Assembly (NCBI GenBank): GCA_016938055.1
Contig: JAFGVJ010000348.1
Span: 1-34,547, forward strand
DNA: 34,547 bases
Source of the DNA: Prolixibacteraceae bacterium
Lineage (GTDB): Bacteria; Bacteroidota; Bacteroidia; Bacteroidales; Prolixibacteraceae
Reading direction: 5' to 3'
A program made the translations under genes and the position numbers. The notes under the pieces were generated by a model. The model searched no databases and had not been told where the DNA came from. It worked only from the letters and a program-made list of their open reading frames with translations. Positions 1 to 7,427 of the stretch are shown here, piece after piece. The stretch's first letter is position 1, and each line of letters begins with the position of its first letter.

Positions 1-380
1 AACCAGCTGCCGCCATCGTTGTCTTCCCTGAAATCAATCCGTTCAGTTTCGGGGTCAATGGCCGGGAAAAAGAGGCTGTATTCCACAGATCCCGACTGAT
101 CCAGCCAGTACTCTTTTCCGAAAGGAATACCTTCTGTTCGTGTAGCGAAGTACTTTTGCTCAGTGCCAACCGGCTGAATACAGCTTCCACCTGGAATGAG
201 TATCCATGTACCAGGTTGTCCCTTATAGATAAAAGACAGAACAGTATTACTATCGGTGAGTTCGATGGCTGTAACTTTCAGGTTCGAAACGGTTGAGAAA
301 CCTTGTTGCGGGTGATCAATGCTTTGCGAAAAAACACTGCCGGCAAGTGCCAGACAGCAAATAAGGAGAATTTGTTTCAT
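1..380 (-). CDS. Secreted protein, N-terminal part only (possible TlpA/redoxin-type or related)
   Basis: Reading the minus strand from an ATG at 380 gives 126 codons with no stop before the window edge, so the gene is cut at its 3' end. It begins with a signal peptide (MKQILLICCLALAGSVFSQ). A beta-rich domain follows, with GTWILIP near residue 57, TEGIPFGKEYW near residue 82 and a PAIDPETERIDF segment near residue 106. I recall this layout, in which a ligand- or protein-interacting domain ends in 'ERIDF' plus an acidic stretch, from the N-termini of Bacteroidota secreted proteins that continue into thioredoxin-like or other domains. The downstream domain is outside the window, so the function cannot be settled. 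The ORF and signal peptide are directly visible; the family suggestion is from memory. Confidence 0.7.
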   Translation of the reverse strand, partial: MKQILLICCLALAGSVFSQSIDHPQQGFSTVSNLKVTAIELTDSNTVLSFIYKGQPGTWILIPGGSCIQPVGTEQKYFATRTEGIPFGKEYWLDQSGSVEYSLFFPAIDPETERIDFREDNDGGSW

Positions 381-539
381 TACTTTGGTGTTTTAGTGGT
401 TTGAAATGAGTTGCTTGCAAGTTACTAAACAAAAGAATTGCTGATTTATTATGTTGCTCAAAAAAAATATGTTGCACATCACTTTTCTGGGCGGGGAGCT
501 TCTCTTCAAGGCATAAAGCAGAATCTCCTGAAAAGTCCT

Positions 540-547
540 TATTTTTG
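540..547 (+). promoter_or_regulatory. Promoter -7 element for the phoH-like gene
   Basis: TATTTTTG matches the Bacteroidota -7 consensus TAnnTTTG and lies 23 bases before the ATG at 571. No convincing TTTG -33 element is seen at the usual 17-23 base spacing, so the call rests on the -7 match and its position. Confidence 0.5.
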
Positions 548-570
548 AAACTTATTTTTAAACTCGCTGA

Positions 571-1560
571 ATGTTTGAAAAATCAATACATCTCGAAGGG
601 GTTGATCCTTTGGAATTTTTGGGAATCAACAACAACAAACTGGACAAAATACGCGCCTATTTTCCCAAGTTGAAACTGGTTTCGCGGGGGAGCATGCTCA
701 AGGCCATGGGCGACGAGGATGAAATTATCCGCTTTGAAAGTAAAATGAATGCCCTGCTCGATCAATACCACGAGTTTCACAAGTTGAGCCTCGAAACCAT
801 TGGAATGATCATGAACGACCAGTTGGAAACCAGCAGCTTATCGGCCGAACACTCCGATGTGCTGGTGTTTGGAAACAACGGGAAACCCATCAGGGCCCGT
901 ACGCCAAACCAGCGCAAACTGGTGGAAGCCTGTGAGAAAAACGACCTGATTTTTGCCGTGGGACCTGCCGGAACCGGAAAAACCTATACCGCCATTGCCA
1001 TGGCCGTGCGGGCGCTCAAAAACCGCGAAATCCGGAAAATCATCCTGAGTCGTCCGGCCGTGGAAGCAGGTGAGCGGCTGGGGTTCCTGCCGGGCGATCT
1101 GAAAGAAAAAATCGATCCCTACCTGCAACCACTATACGATGCACTGGAGGACATGATCCCTCCGAAAAAGCTCGAAGATTTTATGAAGGACAAGGTGATT
1201 GAAATTGCTCCCCTGGCCTTTATGCGCGGACGTACATTGAGCAATGCTTACGTGATATTGGACGAAGCCCAAAACACCACCATCAACCAATTGAAAATGT
1301 TCCTGACCCGCATGGGCCTGAACACCAAAATCATTGTCACAGGCGATATTACCCAGATTGACCTGCCCCGAAAATCGGATTCAGGATTGATTCAAGCCAT
1401 GCACATCCTGAAGCATATCGAAGACATTGCCATCATTCAGCTGAACCAAAACGACATTGTTCGGCACAAATTGGTGCGCGAAATTGTGAAGGCCTACGAC
1501 GCTTACCAGGATAAACGAGATGCTGAACTTGAAGAAAAAAGAAAAAAGAAAGTTGATTAA
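571..1560 (+). CDS. PhoH-like P-loop ATPase
   Basis: A 329-residue protein of the PhoH/YbeZ family, cytoplasmic ATPases with predicted RNA-helicase-like roles linked to RNA metabolism and ribosome maturation. Visible motifs are Walker A GPAGTGKT (131-138), the conserved [17 protein letters not shown] segment (160-176), Walker B VILDEAQN (228-235) and a [11 protein letters not shown] motif (257-267). The N-terminal ~110 residues form the family's usual small RNA-binding-like region, and the C-terminus is charged (a Lys/Glu-rich tail). Length is normal for the family. The start is the ATG 23 bases after a -7 promoter element. The gene is followed by purC after 53 bases. In many bacteria this gene sits beside ybeY; no ybeY is seen here. 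The gene symbol is left open because the PhoH and YbeZ names are used inconsistently. Confidence 0.93.
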   Translation: MFEKSIHLEGVDPLEFLGINNNKLDKIRAYFPKLKLVSRGSMLKAMGDEDEIIRFESKMNALLDQYHEFHKLSLETIGMIMNDQLETSSLSAEHSDVLVFGNNGKPIRARTPNQRKLVEACEKNDLIFAVGPAGTGKTYTAIAMAVRALKNREIRKIILSRPAVEAGERLGFLPGDLKEKIDPYLQPLYDALEDMIPPKKLEDFMKDKVIEIAPLAFMRGRTLSNAYVILDEAQNTTINQLKMFLTRMGLNTKIIVTGDITQIDLPRKSDSGLIQAMHILKHIEDIAIIQLNQNDIVRHKLVREIVKAYDAYQDKRDAELEEKRKKKVD

Positions 1561-1565
1561 CTTTG
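1558..1565 (+). promoter_or_regulatory. Promoter -7 element for purC, overlapping the phoH stop codon
   Basis: TAACTTTG is an exact TAnnTTTG match. It overlaps the TAA stop of the preceding gene and lies 48 bases before the purC ATG at 1614. Transcription would start near 1572, which rules out the in-frame TTG at 1563 as the start. No -33 element at ideal spacing is seen. Confidence 0.5.
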
Positions 1566-1613
1566 CAATGTCATATATCCAGTTCTTTTGATCCATTAAC
1601 ACAGAAAATAAAC

Positions 1614-2564
1614 ATGAGCAACGCAATTGTAAGAACAGATTTTAATTTTCCGGGGCAGAAAAGTGTGTACCACGGGAAAGTTCGAGAAGTGTACAACATC
1701 CAGGATGAGTACCTGGTGATGATCGTGTCGGACCGCATCTCTGCCTTCGACGTGGTACTGCCCAAGGGAATTCCTTACAAGGGACAGGTATTGAACCAGA
1801 TTGCCGCCAAATTCCTCGATGCCACCAGCGACATAGTGCCCAACTGGAAAATGGCTACTCCCGATCCCATGGTCACGGTTGGCCATAAATGTGAGCCCTT
1901 CAAAGTAGAAATGGTGATCCGCGGCTATTTAACCGGTCACGCCTGGCGGGAATACAAGGCTGGCAAACGTTCGTTGTGCGGCTGTCCCATGCCCGACGGG
2001 ATGGTGGAAAACCAAAAATTTGAAAAGCCGCTCATTACCCCTACCACCAAAGCCGACGTAGGCCACGATGAGGACATCTCCAAAGAGGACATTCTGGATT
2101 CCGGTCTTGTTTCGAAAGAAGACTACGAATTACTCGAGAAATATACCCATGCCTTGTTCCAGCGCGGTACCGAAATGGCTGCCGAAAAAGGCTTGATCCT
2201 GGTGGATACCAAGTACGAATTCGGGAAGAAAGACGGCAAAATCTACCTGATTGACGAGATCCACACGCCTGACTCTTCACGCTATTTTTATGCCGAAGGC
2301 TATGAAGAACGCCTGAAAAAGGGGGAAGCCCAGAAACAACTCTCCAAGGAGTTTGTACGCCAATGGCTCATCGAAAACGGGTTCCAGGGAAAAGAAGGCC
2401 AAACGGTACCTTTTATGAGCGATGAACTGGTGGTGAGCATCAGTGAACGATACATTGAGTTATACGAGAACATTACCGGCGATCGTTTTGTGAAAGCCGA
2501 CATCAAGGATGTGGCCGCCCGTATCGAAAACAACATTCGTAACTACGTCAATTCAAAGTTGTAG
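1614..2564 (+). CDS. purC: Phosphoribosylaminoimidazole-succinocarboxamide synthase (SAICAR synthetase)
   Basis: The enzyme condenses CAIR with L-aspartate using ATP to make SAICAR in de novo purine synthesis. From the ATG at 1614 it is 316 residues, the length of the longer bacterial/eukaryote-like PurC class. Signatures include [11 protein letters not shown] near the N-terminus (ATP-binding loop), [16 protein letters not shown], the [15 protein letters not shown] substrate loop, [20 protein letters not shown] and [12 protein letters not shown]. An in-frame extension to a TTG at 1563 exists, but it would begin inside the -7 promoter element and adds no family-like sequence, so ATG 1614 is preferred. 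The gene is last in its orientation and is followed by a perfect hairpin. Confidence 0.96.
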   Translation: MSNAIVRTDFNFPGQKSVYHGKVREVYNIQDEYLVMIVSDRISAFDVVLPKGIPYKGQVLNQIAAKFLDATSDIVPNWKMATPDPMVTVGHKCEPFKVEMVIRGYLTGHAWREYKAGKRSLCGCPMPDGMVENQKFEKPLITPTTKADVGHDEDISKEDILDSGLVSKEDYELLEKYTHALFQRGTEMAAEKGLILVDTKYEFGKKDGKIYLIDEIHTPDSSRYFYAEGYEERLKKGEAQKQLSKEFVRQWLIENGFQGKEGQTVPFMSDELVVSISERYIELYENITGDRFVKADIKDVAARIENNIRNYVNSKL

Positions 2565-2582
2565 CATCACAGCTACAATAAG

Positions 2583-2620
2583 TAACATAAGCTGTTAACC
2601 GGGCTTAACAGCTTATGTTA
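2583..2620. terminator. Bidirectional hairpin terminator between purC and the convergent small gene
   Basis: The arms at 2583-2598 and 2605-2620 are perfectly complementary over 16 bases around a 6-base loop (CCGGGC). The hairpin begins 18 bases after the purC stop, and its right arm contains the stop codon of the opposing gene ending at 2618. No long T-run follows, so termination efficiency is inferred from stem strength and position. Confidence 0.7.
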
Positions 2621-2902
2621 TAAAATATCGAGCCTGACAATTAAAAGGATCAAAACAAGCAAGACAATAATAATTAAGGCAAATGTGAGAATGGTGATCC
2701 TCAGGTCACGGGAGGCTTGTCTCCGTAGTTGGATCCTTAGTTTTCGTTTTTCTTCGTCAGTGAAGTGTTTGGTCTCCCTGCTTTCGATGTGATCCAGATG
2801 CAATTCCCTGGCTCTCTTTCGAAAGGGATTCTTTTCCTTCATCAGGCGCCGGTTGTTTTTAATACTGGCGTTGGCCGAAAATATAAATCCTTCGCCTCCC
2901 AT
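2618..2902 (-). CDS. Small membrane protein, MGGEG-type N-terminus, function unknown
   Basis: A 94-residue protein starting MGGEGFIFSANASIKNNRRL. A strongly basic, polar middle follows (many Arg/Lys/Glu, residues ~20-68), then a single hydrophobic helix at about 69-90 with few residues after it, so it is probably tail-anchored with the charged part in the cytoplasm. I recall short Bacteroidota proteins beginning with MGGEG or MGGxGS and carrying 'SLKNNRxLL' followed by basic sequence; none has a function I know. The start at 2902 is supported by a TAAATTTG -7 element at 2927-2934. The gene runs convergent to purC and divergent from the FKBP lipoprotein gene. It is likely real because of its promoter, N-terminal motif and clean terminator. 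Confidence 0.75.
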   Translation of the reverse strand: MGGEGFIFSANASIKNNRRLMKEKNPFRKRARELHLDHIESRETKHFTDEEKRKLRIQLRRQASRDLRITILTFALIIIVLLVLILLIVRLDIL

Positions 2903-2913
2903 GAGCTAATTTT

Positions 2914-2946
2914 TTTGGTTGATTTTCAAATTTATCAATATTTTTG
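2914..2946 (+). promoter_or_regulatory. Promoter (-33 and -7) for the FKBP lipoprotein gene
   Basis: TTTG at 2914-2917, a 21-base spacer and TATTTTTG at 2939-2946 match the Bacteroidota consensus TTTG-N17-23-TAnnTTTG. The predicted transcription start near 2953 lies after the possible upstream start at 2919 and before the ATG at 2964, which fixes the start codon. Confidence 0.65.
2927..2934 (-). promoter_or_regulatory. Divergent promoter -7 element for the small membrane protein gene
   Basis: On the minus strand this reads TAAATTTG, an exact TAnnTTTG match, 24 bases before the start at 2902. It lies inside the spacer of the opposing plus-strand promoter, so the two promoters overlap. Confidence 0.5.
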
Positions 2947-2963
2947 AACTTAAATTTAAAGCA

Positions 2964-3488
2964 ATGCCACTCAAATATTTATTTGCTGTCTTTTTTGCCC
3001 TGATCATAGGGTTTTCAATGAACAGCTGTCTCGACAACAACAACGAAGAATACGAAGAATACCTGAAGGAACTGGAAGCCTATCAGAAAAAAATGTACGA
3101 ACAATATCAGGCCGATTCACTGTTGATTGTAGATTACCTTACTGAAAACGATTCGATTGCAGATTTCGACAGTACTTATGGAATATTTTACAACATTTTG
3201 GAGCCGGGAGGCGAAACCCATCCCCAAACCCATTCCATGATCACCGTGAAATACAAGGGTATGTTGCTCGACGGAACCGTGTTTGACCAAACCGAAGCCG
3301 ATGAAGAAGTACAACTTTATCTGAACAACCTTATCGCCGGATGGAAAATTGGGGTTCCCTACATTGGAGCCGGTGGTAAAATTGTGCTGTACCTGCCTTC
3401 GGCCTATGGCTACGGTGAAACCAGCTATGCCACCATCCCGGCCAATTCGGTGCTGATTTTTGAAATCGAATTGCTGTATTTTTATTAA
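2964..3488 (+). CDS. FKBP-type peptidyl-prolyl isomerase lipoprotein
   Basis: A predicted 174-residue lipoprotein that should catalyse cis-trans isomerisation at prolyl bonds on the periplasmic side of the envelope. The signal peptide ends in a lipobox with Cys22 (SMNSC). A short acidic, coiled-coil-like linker (residues ~24-60) precedes the FKBP domain at about 90-174. That domain has VKYKGMLLDGTVFDQT, the pocket-floor Trp in AGWKIG (127), GGKIVLYLPSAYGYG and the closing IPANSVLIFEIELL strand. The tyrosine, aspartate and tryptophan pocket residues expected for activity are present. An upstream in-frame ATG at 2919 precedes the predicted transcription start, so ATG 2964 is chosen. A SPOR-domain lipoprotein gene follows after 95 bases. 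Confidence 0.93.
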   Translation: MPLKYLFAVFFALIIGFSMNSCLDNNNEEYEEYLKELEAYQKKMYEQYQADSLLIVDYLTENDSIADFDSTYGIFYNILEPGGETHPQTHSMITVKYKGMLLDGTVFDQTEADEEVQLYLNNLIAGWKIGVPYIGAGGKIVLYLPSAYGYGETSYATIPANSVLIFEIELLYFY

Positions 3489-3512
3489 GCTTACTGCAAA
3501 AGTTATGGGGAA

Positions 3513-3542
3513 TTTGATCGAAGCAATCAGGCATAATTTTTG
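3513..3542 (+). promoter_or_regulatory. Possible promoter for the SPOR lipoprotein gene (imperfect)
   Basis: TTTG at 3513-3516 is followed by a 17-base gap and TAATTTTTG at 3534-3542. The -7 element is one base longer than consensus (TA-nnn-TTTG). It lies 41 bases before the ATG at 3584. The call is weak. Confidence 0.3.
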
Positions 3543-3583
3543 ATAAACACTTCCATCAACAAAACAATTTAAAATATACCACG

Positions 3584-4033
3584 ATGAAAAAACTTGTGCT
3601 CATTTCTTCCATCTTCATCCTTTCATTTTCGGCATGTAAAACCTCAAAGTCGCTCAGTAAATCGGCTTATGAGCCTGCTGTTAACCATCAAGTTGAAACA
3701 AGTTTAAATGAAATGGATACAGAACCGGCAAAGGTTCAGGAGCAGGCCATTGTTGTACGAAGCGAAAGCGTTAGCATTGAGCGAAGTAATGACCATACAC
3801 TGCATGCATTTTATGTGATTGTAGGGAGTTTTTCCATGGCTGAAAATGCCTACAAATTGCAAAGTGAGCTCTTGTCCAACGGAATACCCTCCGAAGTATT
3901 GAAGACAGAAACCGGCATGATGCGGGTGAGCTACCTGGGTACTGACCGTGAAGACGAAGCACGTGAAAAAGTATCAGAAATTCGCAGCACACTACCCCAA
4001 TTCAGCGACGTTTGGTTGTTGAAACGGAAGTAA
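3584..4033 (+). CDS. SPOR-domain lipoprotein
   Basis: A 149-residue protein with a lipoprotein signal peptide (MKKLVLISSIFILSFSAC, Cys18), a low-complexity polar linker (~19-70) and a C-terminal SPOR domain (~73-149). The SPOR region shows YVIVGSFSMAENAYKLQSEL, NGIPSEVLKTETGMMRVS and a final VWLLKRK. SPOR domains bind denuded glycan strands of septal peptidoglycan, so the protein probably sits in the envelope and may act at division or in wall remodelling. The length is typical of Bacteroidota SPOR lipoproteins. It lies downstream of the FKBP lipoprotein gene in the same orientation and converges on the TonB-dependent receptor gene with a 36-base gap. The function beyond peptidoglycan binding is inferred. 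Confidence 0.88.
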   Translation: MKKLVLISSIFILSFSACKTSKSLSKSAYEPAVNHQVETSLNEMDTEPAKVQEQAIVVRSESVSIERSNDHTLHAFYVIVGSFSMAENAYKLQSELLSNGIPSEVLKTETGMMRVSYLGTDREDEAREKVSEIRSTLPQFSDVWLLKRK

Positions 4034-4069
4034 ACACCACGGAACATCAATTGAACAGAGCAAATAAAT

Positions 4070-6451
4070 TTAAAACTCAAAGATGATCCCCAAAGTGGGC
4101 AAAATGGTACCCGCCAGGTTCTCGATGCTGCGCAACTGGTAGCGTGTTCCGTTGTCAAGGGTCAGGTAGTTGCCATTGGCATCTTTCTCCCTCACCACAA
4201 TGTCGAGGCTCTGGGCCTTGTAATTGTAAGCATTTTGTATGTCGAAATAGAGCTTCAAGGTAAATTTTTCAAGGTAGAAGGCTTTGTCCACCCGCACATC
4301 CAACTGGTGAAAAGCCCTGAAACGCTCGCTGTTGATGCGGCTGTAGTCGAGGTATGGACCCCCGCGTGCTTCCCAGGCTGGAATGAGAGCCGAGGTTTCC
4401 AGATCATAAGGGGTGTAGGGCAGGCCACCCACGAAGCGCCACTTGAGCCCCATGCTCCAGTCGTTCATCATTTTATAGGTGGCAAAAGCCGTGAGCAAAT
4501 GTTTGGTATCCCAGGTGGTGGGAATGTAAGTTCCACTGGCCGGATCTTTGAACTCGCTGCGCACTAGTGTATAAGAAATATTCCCGTTCAGGTTTTTGCG
4601 GTTGTTGTAACGGGCTAAAATTTCCAAACCATAGGCTCTTCCCTCGCCTGATGAAATCACTTCTTCATCGCCCAGCACCCCAAAGTCGTTACCAATGTTG
4701 GCCAGGCTGATGTTGTCCTTTACAGATACCGGGTAATTGGCATACTGTTTCAGAAAACCTTCGGCCGATAACTGTAAAATCTGCGAAGGATTGTATTCCA
4801 CTCCGGCCACGTAATGGTCGGCACGGATGTAGCGCAACTGGTTGGTTTTGTTCACAAGCTCATCGTTCACCCGGTAACCCAGCGAGGTGTAGGGGGGCAG
4901 CTGGTAAAAGCGTCCGGTGCTGGCATTGAGGCTCAGCTCGCGGGTGAGCTGGTACGAGGCCGAAAGCCGTGGTGAAAACTGATCGAGCGGGTTGCTCATA
5001 CTCGATGAGTAGTTGTTCCCATCCAAGCGTAGCCCCAGGGAAACAATCAGGCGATCGGCCAGCATGTTGCGGCTGGCCTGGCCAAAGATGCCGTATTTCC
5101 ACAACAGAAAATCAGTGTCGTAATTGATTTCAACGGCCTGTCCGCCAAAGAAACGCTTTTGATAAGTCTCGTTGGTGTAGCGAGCCAAATCGATGTTCGC
5201 CCCGTAATTGAACTTGAAGGCATTGATGCGGTTGGTGTTCTCCACCCGCAATTTGTTTTCGATCTCCCATGAATGGTAATCGAGCGTGAGATTGGCCGGG
5301 TCCGATTCATCGTTGTCGAAATATTTGAACGAATCGTTGTTCAGCATGTTGCGGCTCAGGGCCACGGTGGAGTTCCCGGTTTTGTGGAAGTGCTTGTACA
5401 CGCCCCCGATGGTGTAGGTCCACTGTTCGTTCACCGCGATGTTGCTCAGGATGAATTCCTGCGACTCGTCGGGTTCCTCAATGCCCTTGTTCAAATCGAA
5501 CTGGTCGATGGCGCCCAGGCCAATAAAGGTGAGTTCGTTTTTGCTGTCAATGCGTGTTTTAACCTTAAACTGCATATCGTTAAAGGTAGGAAGGAAGGGT
5601 AGTTCCAACACGCCAAACAGGAATTGCAGGTAGGAGCGGCGCACGGACACCATGTAGTTGGTTTTCTCCCCAATGGGCCCGTCGAGGGTGGCTGAAACTT
5701 CTGCAGCACCCAGGCTGGCCCTGAATTTTGTTTTCTCGCTGTTCCCGTCCATCTGGTTGAATTCCAGCACACCGCTGAGGGCATCGCCCCGGTTGGCTGG
5801 GAAGGCGCCCGAGTAATATTTTACTTCGCGGATAAAGTCGGCGTTGATGATGCCTACCGGTCCGCCCGAGGCGCCCTGGGTGGCAAAGTGGTTGATGTTG
5901 GGCACCTCAATCCCGTCGAGGTAGAAAACACTCTCGGCCGGACCACCACCACGGATGATGATGTCGTTTCGAAAAGTTGAAACGGTGGCCACCCCCGGGA
6001 ACGATTGAATCACCTTGGAAATATCACGGTTGGCGCCGGGGTTGGTTTCAATTTCACTAAGCCCAATGCTTCGCAGCGAAACGGGGCTTTCCTCGGTTTT
6101 GCGGAAGGGGTTGGCCGTAACAGTTACCTCGCCCAGTTCCTGGTCGGTCGATTCCATTTTGATCACGATGTTGGCCACGTTGGCGTTGCTCACTTCAATG
6201 TCCTGCGAAATGGCATCCTTGTAGCCCACGAAGGAGGTGGTGAGCCTTACAAAGCCGGGTTTTAGGCCAAACAACTGGAAATTCCCGTCGAGGTCGGTCA
6301 CCGAGCCCAGGGTGGTACCAAAGACCACCACGTTCACAAAGGGCAGTGGTTCGTTGGTGGTGGCGTCGAGTACTTGTCCTTTGATGATCCCGTTTTGGGC
6401 AAAGAGGACAGTACTGATGAAGATCAGAATGATCGTATAAATAGATTTCAT
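4070..6451 (-). CDS. TonB-dependent outer-membrane receptor with carboxypeptidase-regulatory-like domain
   Basis: A 793-residue protein with a signal peptide (MKSIYTIILIFISTVLFAQ). A CarboxypepD_reg-like beta-sandwich follows (~22-110, IIKGQVLDATTNEPLPFVNV through VTDLDGNFQL). The plug domain (~120-240) has RGGGPAESVFYLDGIEVPN and SGAFPANRGDALSGVLEF. The remainder is a 22-strand-type barrel ending in the outer-membrane C-terminal Phe (GIIFEF). It should import a substrate across the outer membrane with TonB energy. It is shorter than SusC proteins, no SusD partner is present, and no TonB-box extension typical of anti-sigma-coupled receptors is seen. It follows the DUF2271-like lipoprotein gene after 36 bases, so the two are probably one operon and may handle one substrate. 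The substrate cannot be read from sequence; the neighbour hints at metal or haem chemistry, but only weakly. Confidence 0.93.
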   Translation of the reverse strand: MKSIYTIILIFISTVLFAQNGIIKGQVLDATTNEPLPFVNVVVFGTTLGSVTDLDGNFQLFGLKPGFVRLTTSFVGYKDAISQDIEVSNANVANIVIKMESTDQELGEVTVTANPFRKTEESPVSLRSIGLSEIETNPGANRDISKVIQSFPGVATVSTFRNDIIIRGGGPAESVFYLDGIEVPNINHFATQGASGGPVGIINADFIREVKYYSGAFPANRGDALSGVLEFNQMDGNSEKTKFRASLGAAEVSATLDGPIGEKTNYMVSVRRSYLQFLFGVLELPFLPTFNDMQFKVKTRIDSKNELTFIGLGAIDQFDLNKGIEEPDESQEFILSNIAVNEQWTYTIGGVYKHFHKTGNSTVALSRNMLNNDSFKYFDNDESDPANLTLDYHSWEIENKLRVENTNRINAFKFNYGANIDLARYTNETYQKRFFGGQAVEINYDTDFLLWKYGIFGQASRNMLADRLIVSLGLRLDGNNYSSSMSNPLDQFSPRLSASYQLTRELSLNASTGRFYQLPPYTSLGYRVNDELVNKTNQLRYIRADHYVAGVEYNPSQILQLSAEGFLKQYANYPVSVKDNISLANIGNDFGVLGDEEVISSGEGRAYGLEILARYNNRKNLNGNISYTLVRSEFKDPASGTYIPTTWDTKHLLTAFATYKMMNDWSMGLKWRFVGGLPYTPYDLETSALIPAWEARGGPYLDYSRINSERFRAFHQLDVRVDKAFYLEKFTLKLYFDIQNAYNYKAQSLDIVVREKDANGNYLTLDNGTRYQLRSIENLAGTILPTLGIIFEF

Positions 6452-6487
6452 GTTGAATTCAATATTAAAATGGATGTATGATGCCCC

Positions 6488-7261
6488 TTAATTTGAAGCG
6501 CCGGGGTTGGCCGCTGAAAACTGAACCTTCACTTTGTGCACGATTTCACGGGCAGAAGTAATGGTGCTCAGGTCTGTGTACAATTCACCATCTTTCCCGG
6601 CATAATGGCTGTGCCCGATGGGATTCAGGTAATACTCAGGTTTTAAATTCGCTTGATCAATGGTAACCGCATAGACCAGTGCCGGCTGGCACGACGATTT
6701 ATAATCGGCATCATCGGGGTAAAGGTTGTTGTGCCAGTAGCTGTTCCAGTCCCAGGGTTGGTTGATTTCCAACATCAGGCGAAATTTTTCAGGCAGGGCT
6801 TTTGTTGTTTTGGTGCTTAATACAAAATCGTTTAAAGGTGTAGCGCCACTGATGGCATCTGCAACAGGCTGATCGGGTGTTGGCAGATAGGTTTCACCAT
6901 CGGCCTTGATGCCCCGCTTGTGCAACCAGTAAGGCAAAGTAGCCGGACGTTTGGCTTCACCGGGTTTGCTGTCCCATTTGCCCTCGCCCAGCGATCCATG
7001 GCCATAAATGCCGGTGGCCAGGTAACGGGTCACAAACAGTGATTCGATGTAATTCCCTTCCAGGTCTTCAATCCATAAAGCAAAAGTGGGATGGTTGTGG
7101 GCTTTGCCCTTGTAAAATTGAATGGTCATTGCTTGACCTTCGGCCCGGGCATTGGTAACCAGCTGATCGGTGATCGTTGGACCAACTTGCTGGTTCTTGC
7201 AGGAAACCAGTGCAACAAGCAGAATGCCGGTGAATACTAAAGACAGGTATTTCATGTTCAT
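6488..7261 (-). CDS. DUF2271-like lipoprotein, partner of the TonB-dependent receptor
   Basis: A 257-residue lipoprotein from the ATG at 7261 (an ATG at 7255 is equally possible; a further upstream ATG at 7288 would put charged residues before the signal peptide). The lipobox is LVSC with Cys21. The body resembles DUF2271 periplasmic proteins: PTFALWIEDLEGNYIESLFV (59-78), a RPATLPYWLHKRG segment (~105-117), DAISGATP (135-142) and a final strand region with LEINQPWDWNSYW. It also has GHSHYAG and an unusual His/Trp content. DUF2271 proteins often sit near flavin-transfer, PepSY or iron-uptake genes; their biochemical role is not known to me. The gene is first in a likely operon with the TonB-dependent receptor. 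The family assignment is from memory of motifs and is moderate. Confidence 0.7.
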   Translation of the reverse strand: MNMKYLSLVFTGILLVALVSCKNQQVGPTITDQLVTNARAEGQAMTIQFYKGKAHNHPTFALWIEDLEGNYIESLFVTRYLATGIYGHGSLGEGKWDSKPGEAKRPATLPYWLHKRGIKADGETYLPTPDQPVADAISGATPLNDFVLSTKTTKALPEKFRLMLEINQPWDWNSYWHNNLYPDDADYKSSCQPALVYAVTIDQANLKPEYYLNPIGHSHYAGKDGELYTDLSTITSAREIVHKVKVQFSAANPGASN

Positions 7262-7398
7262 TGATTTTTTAATTTGTTGAAGAAACAATTTACGGTTTTA
7301 TTGGTTTGGGAAAGAATATGAACTTATGTTTAACAAATTGAAAAGGGAATATTGCCCGAAAGCCCAATAATGGTGGGCATTTCACAAGGGAATTATTT

Positions 7399-7406
7399 TA
7401 ACTTTA
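7399..7406 (+). promoter_or_regulatory. Possible promoter -7 element for dgt
   Basis: TAACTTTA differs from TAnnTTTG only at the last base and lies 21 bases before the ATG at 7428, the spacing seen for other genes in this window. No clear -33 element is found. Confidence 0.3.
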
Positions 7407-7427
7407 CAATCGATTAACTTACGGCCT

